Shown here piece by piece: positions 1-7,078 of a stretch of DNA of 64,000 bases. The position numbers and the translations under genes were made by a program. The notes beneath the pieces were generated by a model. The model had not been told where the DNA came from. It saw only the letters and a list, made by a program, of their open reading frames with translations, and made no database searches. Every line of letters starts with the position of its first letter. Positions within the stretch are counted from its first letter, which is position 1. The stretch is from Azospirillum endophyticum (GTDB taxonomy: Bacteria; Pseudomonadota; Alphaproteobacteria; Azospirillales; Azospirillaceae): the NCBI RefSeq assembly GCF_016595245.1, contig NZ_JAENHM010000030.1:1-64000 (forward strand), given 5' to 3'.

Positions 1-434
1 CGGCGTTTGCTGGTGCCGGGATGGCTGGTCATTCGGCGGCCGGCGCCCCTGCTCCGGCGTTCGCTGGTGCTGGGATGGCCGGTCACGCAGCGGCCGGCAC
101 CCCTGCTCCGGCGTTCGCTGGTGCCGGGATGGCCGGTCACGCGGCAGCCGGCGCCCCTGCTCCGGCGTTCGCTGGTGCTGGGATGGCTGGGTACGCAGCA
201 GCCGGCGCCCCTGCTCCGGCGTTCGCTGGTGCTGGGATGGCCGGTCACGCGGCAGCCGGTGCCCCTGCTCCTGCTTTCGCTGGTGCTGGGATGGCTGGAT
301 ACGCAGCAGCCGGCGCCCCTGCTCCGGCCTTCGCTGGTGCTGGGATGGCTGGGTACGCGGCGGCTGGCGCTCCCGCTCCGGCGTTTGCTGGTGCCGGGAT
401 GGCTGGATACGCGGCGGCCGGCGCACCGACGGGG
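1..434 (+). repeat. 54-bp in-frame tandem repeat, about eight copies
   Basis: A period of exactly 54 bases runs from the window edge to about 434, where the eighth unit diverges into the C-terminal tail. Copies are near-identical apart from synonymous changes and a CAC/TAC (His/Tyr) switch. There are no spacers, so this is not CRISPR. The total copy number is unknown because the array continues to the left. Confidence 0.9.
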
Positions 435-515
435 ACATCGACCAGCCCAGCATCCAGCTCGGCAGGGGCGGCCACTCCGGCGGCGACCGACGACGATACG
501 ACGATCAAGTCGTGA
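1..515 (+). CDS. Ala/Gly/Pro-rich tandem-repeat protein, 5' end outside window; candidate substrate of the adjacent YcaO-TfuA system
   Basis: The frame is open from the left edge and stops at 513-515. Eight units start with Met every 54 bases (21, 75, 129, 183, 237, 291, 345, 399). The unit is close to MAGHAAAGAPAPAFAGAG. The fourth residue of successive units is H,H,H,Y,H,Y,Y,Y; nearly everything else is constant. The copies differ mostly at third codon positions of this frame (gct/gcc, ggt/ggg, gcagcg/gcggca), so this is the coding frame and the protein has been held constant. The last unit runs into a Ser/Thr-rich tail ending DDDTTIKS. I do not recognise the family. Its place 142 bases before ycaO, on the same strand, suggests a multi-core RiPP precursor or another modified protein; that is inference. 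A structural repeat protein unrelated to YcaO is the alternative. Confidence 0.75.
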   Translation, partial: AFAGAGMAGHSAAGAPAPAFAGAGMAGHAAAGTPAPAFAGAGMAGHAAAGAPAPAFAGAGMAGYAAAGAPAPAFAGAGMAGHAAAGAPAPAFAGAGMAGYAAAGAPAPAFAGAGMAGYAAAGAPAPAFAGAGMAGYAAAGAPTGTSTSPASSSAGAATPAATDDDTTIKS

Positions 516-520
516 TGTTG

Positions 521-555
521 AGGGAGGCCGGCGTCCCTGTGACGTCGGCTTCCCT
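521..555 (+). promoter_or_regulatory. hairpin between the repeat-protein gene and ycaO
   Basis: AGGGAGGCCG at 521-530 pairs with CGGCTTCCCT at 546-555 (one G-U pair). No T-run follows, so it is not a classical terminator. It begins 6 bases after the stop of the repeat gene. In RiPP operons such a hairpin often lets the precursor be made in excess over the enzymes by mRNA stabilisation or partial attenuation. That role is inferred. Confidence 0.35.
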
Positions 556-657
556 ATCACACTGTTCCGCTGACTTGGCCGTTGCTGGCGGTGGCGGAGC
601 TGTGAATGCTGATGCTCCCTTGTGAACTGGCCGCAGCCGAGAGTCCAGACCGCACCC

Positions 658-2022
658 ATGTCAGTCAACGCTCCGTTCGACACAAGCCGTCCGGTATCGG
701 CGAGCCCAGCCGCGCCATACCCCGGCCTCGCCCCCGCTCCAGGTGGGACAGCTCCGTTCGGCATCCGGTTGGGCGATACCGTCCACCATGCAGCCAAGCG
801 CTTTTTCCTGGGCACCCACCGTACGGCGACGCCGGAAGAGACGCTGGAGCGGATCTCCCCCCATTTCGCCCGTTGCGGCATCACCCGGTTGGCCGATGTC
901 ACCGGCCTTGACCGGCTGGGCATCCATACGGTGCTGGGCCACCGGCCCAACAGTCCGACCTTGTCGGGAAGTGCCGGCAAAGGTTTCAGCCTCGCCGCCG
1001 CCACCGTGTCCGCCGCGATGGAAGCCATCGAGTTCCATCATGCGGAGACGATGCAGCTTCCGTATCTGGAAGCGAGTTGGAACGACTTGCCCGCCGATGG
1101 GCGCATTCCGCTCGACCGGATCCCCGGCACCAGGGGGGGCGCCTTTCGTCCGGACAACCCCGAGTTCTGGACCTGGGGCTGGGATCTGATGAGCGGACGT
1201 CCGGTCGCCGCGCCATGGACGTCGGTCGGGCTTTACAGCAACCCGGTCGCCCGCCCCGGCCTGCGCAGCTTCTATGCGATGGGAACCAATGGCTTGGCCA
1301 GCGGCAACCACATTCTGGAAGCCGTCGCCGCCGGCCTCTATGAGGTGATCGAGCGCGACTCGGTGGCGTGCTGGCGCTATGCCGGCGAAGCGATGCGCAT
1401 GCCGATGCCGCGCGTGGACCTGTCCACCATCGATGCGCCGTCAGTTCTCGATCTGCTGCGCCGCTTCGATGCCGCCGGGATTTGTCCGTTGCTGTTCGAT
1501 GTCACCACCGATATGGGGGTGCCGAGCTACATGGCGATGGTGTATGACCGGGACGTCCGAAAGACCGGCATGCACCGCGGCTACGGCAGCCATCTTGAGC
1601 CGGCGGTGGCGATGTGCCGGGCCTTGACCGAGGCGGTGCAGTCGCGTCTGGTGCTGATCGCCGGGTCGCGGGACGACTTCTTCCGCCGCGACCTGATCCG
1701 CAACCAGAACGCCGATGGCACGGCCGAGATCGCGGCGCTGGAAAGTACCCCGTGCAACATCGACGGCCGGCGCCATGCGAACCACTCGACGCCGACCTTC
1801 GAGGGCGATATCGCACTGCTGCTGGGTGTCCTGCGCCGTTCCGGTCTCGACCAAGCCTTGGTCTTCGACCTGACGCAGCCTGGGATCGGTATTCCGGTGG
1901 TGCGGGTGGTGGTGCCTGGTCTGGAAGGGTATCTCTTCGATTTCTACACCCCCGGCGCACGTCCTTTGGCCTTCACCAAGGCATTGCAGGCGCAGGCCGG
2001 TCTGGTGGGAGCGGTCGCATGA
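658..2022 (+). CDS. YcaO-domain protein (ATP-dependent peptide cyclodehydratase / thioamide-forming enzyme)
   Basis: YcaO enzymes use ATP to activate a backbone amide. With TfuA they attack it with sulfide to give a thioamide. The ATP/Mg region is visible at about residues 104-130 (GKGFSLAAATVSAAMEAIE) and again near 215-235 (SGNHILEAVAAGLYEVIERD), both typical of the family. The protein of about 454 residues lacks a fused E1-like or dehydrogenase domain, as expected for TfuA-associated YcaO proteins. The start is uncertain: ATG at 658 is chosen, with GTG at 622 in the same frame; neither has a clear Shine-Dalgarno. The stop overlaps the tfuA start by ATGA, so the genes are translationally coupled. 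The product and substrate are not shown by sequence alone. Confidence 0.9.
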   Translation: MSVNAPFDTSRPVSASPAAPYPGLAPAPGGTAPFGIRLGDTVHHAAKRFFLGTHRTATPEETLERISPHFARCGITRLADVTGLDRLGIHTVLGHRPNSPTLSGSAGKGFSLAAATVSAAMEAIEFHHAETMQLPYLEASWNDLPADGRIPLDRIPGTRGGAFRPDNPEFWTWGWDLMSGRPVAAPWTSVGLYSNPVARPGLRSFYAMGTNGLASGNHILEAVAAGLYEVIERDSVACWRYAGEAMRMPMPRVDLSTIDAPSVLDLLRRFDAAGICPLLFDVTTDMGVPSYMAMVYDRDVRKTGMHRGYGSHLEPAVAMCRALTEAVQSRLVLIAGSRDDFFRRDLIRNQNADGTAEIAALESTPCNIDGRRHANHSTPTFEGDIALLLGVLRRSGLDQALVFDLTQPGIGIPVVRVVVPGLEGYLFDFYTPGARPLAFTKALQAQAGLVGAVA

Positions 2023-3440
2023 ACATGAAGGGACGCATGAAGATCTGCGTGTTCCTCGGCCCGACGATGCCGTTGGCCGACGCCCGGGCACTGTTGCCCG
2101 ACGCGATCTACCTGCCGCCGGCGGCACAGGCGGATGTCCTCAGCGCGATGACCATTCATCGGCCGGATGTGATCGCCCTGATCGACGGCGTGTTCGGCCA
2201 ATCCCTGTCGGTCTGGCACAAGGAGATCCTGTTCGCTCTGTACAGTGGGGTCGCCGTCTATGGCGCCTCCAGCATGGGCGCGTTGCGGGCTGCGGAATGC
2301 CATCCCTTCGGCATGGTTCCGGTCGGCGAGGTGGCGAGGCAGTTCATCGACGGCCGCCTGACCGGAGACGACGAGGTCGCGCTCGCCCATGCCGGGCCGG
2401 AGGACGATTATTTTCCACTGTCCGAGCCGCTGGTGAATCTGCGCGCCAGCATGGCCGCCGCGTTGGCGGCCGGGGTGGTCGACGTCGGGCTGCACGACCG
2501 CGTGATCGCTGCGGCGAAACGGCTCTACTTCACCGACCGCACGCGCGACCGCATCTGGGCGGACGCCCGGCTGACCGATGCGGAAGCGGAGCGGATCGAC
2601 GCCTTCCTGGCAGGCGGCGCGGTCGACCAGAAGCGTCGCGACGCCGAGGCGCTGCTGATCCATCTTTCCAGCCTGATCACCCCGCCGCGTCCGGCGCCCT
2701 TCACCTTCAACGCCTCGCATTCCTTCAGCGTGCTGTATGAGCGTGACCGGCGGGTCGCCCATGGCGGGCACAGCGTGCCGCTGTCCGAAATCGCCAGCCA
2801 TGCGGCGCTGCACCGGCCGGACTTCGCCGAGATCAACAAGGCGGCGCTCGGGCGGTTGTTGACCATTCAACTCGCGGAGGTGGTTGGCGTGACCGTCGAT
2901 CAGGCGGCGGTCGATTCTGAGGTCTGGCGCTTCTGCTCGACGCGGCGGCTCGGCAGCCCCGAGGCCTTGGCCGATTGGTGCAACCGGAACGACCTGACCG
3001 ACTCCGAGTTCACCGAACTGATGCATGAGTTGGCAGTCGAGCGGGCTATGATCCGCTGGTTGATCCCCCGTCGCATGCTGGCGCGTACCACCAAGCCGGT
3101 GCTGAACGAACTGCGCTTGCGCGGGCTTTATGAGGCGACTGCGGAGGAGGCGGCCCTGATCGAACGGGTGATGGCGCTGCATTTCGGCGACAACAGCCAG
3201 CAGCCGACCGAATCGCTCGATGAACTGATTGCCGACCATCTTGCCCACACCAACTGCCGGATGGATGCGCCGGCGGATGTCTGGGCCAATGAGAACGGTT
3301 TCAAGGATGTGCTCGACCTGCGCATCGACCTGATGCGGGCCAAGCAGGTGCGCGATCTGTTCCGCCGGTTGGCTGCGGAAGCGGAGGCGGCGCTTGGCAC
3401 GGCCGCCGAAGCCTTGTCCGAAGAGGAGATGCAAGCGTGA
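2019..3440 (+). CDS. tfuA: TfuA-like protein, sulfur-releasing partner of YcaO
   Basis: The predicted 473 residues carry the TfuA core at the N-terminus: a VFLGPTMPLADA start, a YGASSMGALRAAEC motif near residues 80-93 and an acidic segment around HAGPEDDYFPLSEPLVNLR. TfuA proteins are known to enable YcaO-dependent thioamidation, and in some systems they hydrolyse thiocarboxylated ThiS to free sulfide. The C-terminal two thirds is a longer helical extension that I cannot assign. The ATG at 2019 overlaps the ycaO stop; in-frame ATGs at 2025 and 2037 are also possible. The stop overlaps the next start (GTGA). The surrounding genes match the sulfur-carrier route. Confidence 0.88.
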   Translation: MNMKGRMKICVFLGPTMPLADARALLPDAIYLPPAAQADVLSAMTIHRPDVIALIDGVFGQSLSVWHKEILFALYSGVAVYGASSMGALRAAECHPFGMVPVGEVARQFIDGRLTGDDEVALAHAGPEDDYFPLSEPLVNLRASMAAALAAGVVDVGLHDRVIAAAKRLYFTDRTRDRIWADARLTDAEAERIDAFLAGGAVDQKRRDAEALLIHLSSLITPPRPAPFTFNASHSFSVLYERDRRVAHGGHSVPLSEIASHAALHRPDFAEINKAALGRLLTIQLAEVVGVTVDQAAVDSEVWRFCSTRRLGSPEALADWCNRNDLTDSEFTELMHELAVERAMIRWLIPRRMLARTTKPVLNELRLRGLYEATAEEAALIERVMALHFGDNSQQPTESLDELIADHLAHTNCRMDAPADVWANENGFKDVLDLRIDLMRAKQVRDLFRRLAAEAEAALGTAAEALSEEEMQA

Positions 3441-3715
3441 CCGAGGTGACGATTCGCATGCCGACCCCGTTGCGTGGCTTCGTTGGCGGGCGGGATCAGG
3501 TGGCGGTGCCGGGCAGCACCGTAAGGGAGGCGCTGGCGGCGTTGACCGCCGGTCAGGAAGCGTTCCGCGACCGGCTGTTCACGACGGAGGGCGAGTTGCG
3601 CCGGTTCGTGAACGTCTACCTCGGTCGGGACGATGTGCGGCGGCTGGGCGGGCTGGAAGCTGCCCTGCCGGCCGGCGCCACCCTGACGCTGATGGTCGCC
3701 CTGGCGGGCGGTTGA
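3437..3715 (+). CDS. ThiS/MoaD-like ubiquitin-fold sulfur carrier
   Basis: This 92-residue protein begins with GTG overlapping the tfuA stop. It has the beta-grasp pattern of the ThiS/MoaD family, including the segment TVREALAALTAGQEAFRDRLF. It ends in the diagnostic Gly-Gly, already exposed without processing. Such carriers are adenylated on the terminal Gly by an E1-like enzyme and converted to a thiocarboxylate that donates sulfur. The E1-like partner is the next gene and the likely consumer TfuA is the preceding one. A role in molybdopterin or thiamin synthesis is less likely, since no moa, moe or thi genes lie nearby. Confidence 0.88.
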   Translation: MTEVTIRMPTPLRGFVGGRDQVAVPGSTVREALAALTAGQEAFRDRLFTTEGELRRFVNVYLGRDDVRRLGGLEAALPAGATLTLMVALAGG

Positions 3716-3729
3716 GGAGAGCGGCAATC

Positions 3730-4887
3730 ATGAGCTTGAAGGACCGGCGTCTGTCCGACCTGCGTGCCCGTATTCCGGAGATCGCCGCCGCGGAGGCGCT
3801 GGCACTTCAGGCCCGCGGTGCCTTGCTCGTCGATGTCCGGGAGGACGAGGAGACGGTGACCGGAACGCCGGCCGGGGCATTGCGCCTGCCGCGCGGTTTC
3901 CTTGAGTTGCGCATCGAAGAGACGGCGTCCGATCCGACGCGCCCGATCCTGCTGATGTGTGCAGGCGGTACCCGGTCACTGTTCGCGGCCGAGGATCTGC
4001 TGCGCATGGGCTATGGGGATGTGCGCTCGGTCACCGGCGGTTTTTCCGCCTGGAAGGCCGCGGGACTGCCGGTGGAGGTGCCGCCGCAACTCGACGCTGT
4101 CCAGCGCGAGCGCTACCGTCGCCATCTGACCATGCCCGAGGTGGGGGAGGCCGGCCAGCACAGGCTGCTGCGCAGCCGCGTTGCCCTGATCGGCGCCGGC
4201 GGTCTGGGTTCACCGATCGCGCTGTATCTCGCTGCTGCCGGCGTCGGTCGCCTGACCTTGATCGACGACGACCGGGTGGAACGCAGCAATCTGCAACGCC
4301 AGATCCTGCATGCCGAAAGCCGGCTGGGGCAGCGCAAGGTGGAGAGCGGACGGGCCGCGTTGCTCGACCTCAACCCGACGATCGAGGTGGTGGCCCACGA
4401 CACCCGCTTGGAAGCTGCCAACGTGCTGGATTTGCTGGCCGGCCACGATGTGGTGGTCGACGGGTCCGACAATCTGCCGACGCGCTACCTCGTCAACGAC
4501 GCCTGTCTGCGGCTGGGCGTGCCCAATGTCTATGGCGCGATCTTCCGGTTCGAAGGGCAGGTCTCGGTGTTCGGCGGCGCCACGCCGGGTGTGCGCCCCT
4601 GTTACCGTTGCCTGTTCCCGGAGCCGCCGCCGGCCGAATACGCCCCGTCCTGTGCCGAGGCCGGTGTGCTGGGTGTGCTGCCCGGCGTGATCGGCACCAT
4701 CATGGCCGCCGAGACGATCAAGCTGCTGCTGGGGCTGGGAGAACCAATGGCCGGCCGCCTGCTGCTTTATGACGGTCTGCGGGGCGAGTTCAACGAGATT
4801 GCGGTTCCGGTCGACCCGCACTGTCCGTCCTGTTCTCCCGGCGCATCGTGCGAACTGACCGATATTGCCGCGGTGTGCGGGGCATGA
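3730..4887 (+). CDS. rhodanese-E1 (MoeB/ThiF-like) fusion, activates and sulfurates the ThiS-like carrier
   Basis: The protein has 385 residues. Residues about 10-115 are a rhodanese domain with active loop CAGGTRS (Cys near 77). Residues about 125-385 are a ThiF/MoeB adenylating domain with the nucleotide loop GAGGLGSP near 155, the SNLQRQ segment, and the zinc-ligand pairs CYRC near 290 and CPSC near 367. A Cys in the PSCAEAGVLG segment is a candidate for the acyl-disulfide step. The order is reversed from the common MoeB-rhodanese proteins, where rhodanese is C-terminal. The start lies 14 bases after the carrier gene, behind GAGGAG. Adenylation and persulfide transfer in one chain would charge the neighbouring carrier. 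It is the last gene of the operon and converges on the receiver gene. Confidence 0.9.
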   Translation: MSLKDRRLSDLRARIPEIAAAEALALQARGALLVDVREDEETVTGTPAGALRLPRGFLELRIEETASDPTRPILLMCAGGTRSLFAAEDLLRMGYGDVRSVTGGFSAWKAAGLPVEVPPQLDAVQRERYRRHLTMPEVGEAGQHRLLRSRVALIGAGGLGSPIALYLAAAGVGRLTLIDDDRVERSNLQRQILHAESRLGQRKVESGRAALLDLNPTIEVVAHDTRLEAANVLDLLAGHDVVVDGSDNLPTRYLVNDACLRLGVPNVYGAIFRFEGQVSVFGGATPGVRPCYRCLFPEPPPAEYAPSCAEAGVLGVLPGVIGTIMAAETIKLLLGLGEPMAGRLLLYDGLRGEFNEIAVPVDPHCPSCSPGASCELTDIAAVCGA

Positions 4888-4900
4888 ACGGATTGTCCCG

Positions 4901-5296
4901 TCAGGCGGCGTTCTTTTGTTCGATGACGCTGTGGACCAGTTTTTTCAGCGCAACGAAGTCAACGGGCTTGGTCACCAAGTCCGTCGCACCGAAATCGAGC
5001 GCCCGGCGCCGGTTCTCGATATCGCCATAGGCGGTGACCATGATGACCGGCACATCCGGCGTTTCGACCCGCAGGCGCTCCAGCAAATCCAGTCCGCTCA
5101 TACCCGGCATGTTGATGTCGCTGAGCACGAGGACCGCCTCCGGTTGCAGCCCGGAGTTCAAACTTTGCAAGGCTTCCTCTGCCGATGCAGCAAAGTGAAA
5201 GACCAGTTCACCCCGACGTAACTCGGCACGAAAGCGCTGGCGGAACAGATCCTCGATGTCAGGCTCGTCGTCGACGACAAGGATACCCAGGGTCAT
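4901..5296 (-). CDS. single-domain response regulator (receiver only)
   Basis: A complete CheY-like receiver of 131 residues: VVDDEPD acidic pocket, phosphoacceptor Asp in VLSDINMPG, Thr in MVTAYG, Lys in VTKPVD. No output domain follows, so it acts through protein contacts or phosphotransfer. Its start overlaps the stop of the kinase gene upstream by four bases, making that kinase the likely partner. The N-terminal helix (RFRAELRRGELVFHFA) closely resembles the receiver of the hybrid kinase at 7079-8779, suggesting duplication. It ends 13 bases from the thioamidation operon on the opposite strand. Confidence 0.93.
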   Translation of the reverse strand: MTLGILVVDDEPDIEDLFRQRFRAELRRGELVFHFAASAEEALQSLNSGLQPEAVLVLSDINMPGMSGLDLLERLRVETPDVPVIMVTAYGDIENRRRALDFGATDLVTKPVDFVALKKLVHSVIEQKNAA

Positions 5297-6987
5297 GTCT
5301 TTCGGCGCTCCCCTAACGACAACGCGGTCGCTGTGCGCGGCAGCGTGATCGTGAATTCGGCATGGTCGTTCTCGACGCTGGATACGTCGAATCGGCCCCT
5401 ATGCTGATGTACCACGATGTCATAGCTCAGCGAAAGTCCTAAGCCGGTTCCTTCGCCGGTCGGTTTGGTGGTGAAGAAAGGCGTGAACAGCTTGTCGATC
5501 ACCATCGGCGGCATGCCGATGCCATTGTCCCTGATCCGGATCGATACGTTCGATTCGCCCGCCAAGGTTGTAACGCTGACGAGAGGCGCGAATGCAGTGT
5601 CACCACAGGTCAGCTGGCGCTTCCTGACGGCGTAGAAGCTGTTGGTGAACAGGTTGACCAGGACGCGCGATATGTCCTGCGGCACCAGTTTGACCTCTCC
5701 GCCCATGAGATCGAAATGCCGCTCCAAGGTGGCGTTGAAGGCGCGATCCTGGGCACGGAAAGCATGATAGGACAGGGTCAGCGCTTCCTCGACCAGACCG
5801 TTCAGGTCGGTGGTCTGCCATTCGCCGCCGCCGCCACGCGAATGGGCCAGCATGCTCTTGACGATGTTGTCGGCGCGCCGGCCGTGATCGGCGATCTTGC
5901 GCAGGTTGCCTTGCAGGCTGCCGGCCAGTTCGTTGACGTCGACATGCGTGGTCTCATCCAGATGGTCGTTCAGCGGTTCCAGCAATTCCAGCAACTCGTC
6001 GAGCAATTCGCCCGACAGCTCGGCGAAATTGTTGACGAAGTTCAGTGGGTTCTTCAATTCGTGGGCGATGCCGGCGGTGAGTTGGCCCAGCGCGGCCATC
6101 TTCTCCTGCACGATCAGCTGCCGCTGGGTTTCTCGCAATTCCTTCAGGATGGCCTCGGCGCGCTCCTTGGCTTGGCGCAACTCGTCCTCGATGCGCTTGC
6201 GGTCGGTGATGTCGTGGTGCGTGATGACATAGCCGCCGTCGGCACGTGGCGCATTCCGAATATCGAGCGTGCGGCCATTCGGCACCCGGCGTTCCGAGTT
6301 GTAGATCCCCTTGACCCGAAAGCGGGAGCATAGCTCCGCCACCGTTTCCTCGCAGGGAACGTCGCCGTAATCGCCTCGGCTGTGGTTGTAGGTCAGGATC
6401 AACCCGACGGCCGTGCCTGGAGGGAACATGCCGACCGGATAGTCCCACAGCCGGTAGAATTCGCTGTTGGCTCCTTCGACGTTCAAATCGCGGTCCAGCA
6501 TCAGAACGCCGTTGGGCATGGCGTCGATCGCCGCCTGCAAAAGCTGCTCCTGGTGCGGCAGTTCGGCGTTGGCCGCCAGGGGGCGCATCAGGGTCAGCAT
6601 TTCCATCACTGCCGGCTGGCCGCCCCAGTCCACCGATTCCATCAACTGGTCGAACCATTGGATGCTGCCGTCGGCGCGGTGGCGCTTGATCCGGCGCACC
6701 TGTGACCGGATCAGTCCCGTCAGGCAGCGGGTGTAGACATCCTCTTCCGTGTGCTGGTCGTCCTCAGGCACCAGCGCCATCGCGCTGGGGAGTGCCTGCA
6801 CGCTCTCAACCGTCTCGTATCCCAGCAGGCGAGCGAGGGTGTTGCTGCAATGGAGGATGGTATCGCCGCGGTGGACGAGCAGCCCGGGCATCGCGGCGAC
6901 GAGTTGGTCATGGTAGACATGCCCAAGATCCAGGGCTTCCTGCACGGACCGGGGCGGCAAAACCTCGCGGTTGGTGAAATCGTCCAT
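5293..6987 (-). CDS. PAS-PAS sensor histidine kinase, cytoplasmic
   Basis: About 564 residues with no membrane segment. A first PAS-like domain is near 30-130. A second (GVLMLDRDLNVEGANSEFYR onward) ends in DITDRKRIEDEL. A coiled coil leads to a HisKA box (GQLTAGIAHELKNPLNFV) and a HATPase with N box NLFTNSFYAVRKR and G boxes IRDNGIGMP and GEGTGLGLS. The ATG at 6987 is chosen because the longer frame runs into the upstream gene; no strong Shine-Dalgarno is visible. The gene sits between the hybrid regulator-kinase and the lone receiver, giving a three-gene phosphotransfer set. The signal is unknown. Confidence 0.9.
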   Translation of the reverse strand: MDDFTNREVLPPRSVQEALDLGHVYHDQLVAAMPGLLVHRGDTILHCSNTLARLLGYETVESVQALPSAMALVPEDDQHTEEDVYTRCLTGLIRSQVRRIKRHRADGSIQWFDQLMESVDWGGQPAVMEMLTLMRPLAANAELPHQEQLLQAAIDAMPNGVLMLDRDLNVEGANSEFYRLWDYPVGMFPPGTAVGLILTYNHSRGDYGDVPCEETVAELCSRFRVKGIYNSERRVPNGRTLDIRNAPRADGGYVITHHDITDRKRIEDELRQAKERAEAILKELRETQRQLIVQEKMAALGQLTAGIAHELKNPLNFVNNFAELSGELLDELLELLEPLNDHLDETTHVDVNELAGSLQGNLRKIADHGRRADNIVKSMLAHSRGGGGEWQTTDLNGLVEEALTLSYHAFRAQDRAFNATLERHFDLMGGEVKLVPQDISRVLVNLFTNSFYAVRKRQLTCGDTAFAPLVSVTTLAGESNVSIRIRDNGIGMPPMVIDKLFTPFFTTKPTGEGTGLGLSLSYDIVVHQHRGRFDVSSVENDHAEFTITLPRTATALSLGERRKT

Positions 6988-7078
6988 CTCGGTCGTCCAA
7001 GTCGATCGTGCAAGCCTGTCGTCAGGCGCGTTCAATTCGTGGCCGAGCCCTTCGCCGCCGGGGCGGCCAACGGCGCGG

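Noticed and set aside
1..573. Long frames in the other plus frame and on the minus strand across the 54-bp repeats, and a CRISPR-like look
   Set aside because: Repeat copies vary at the third base of the frame ending at 515, so only that frame is coding. The repeats have no spacers.
1944..3434. Long minus-strand frame opposite tfuA
   Set aside because: No domains, Arg/His/Gln-rich composition. The TfuA frame has the family motifs and couples to its neighbours.
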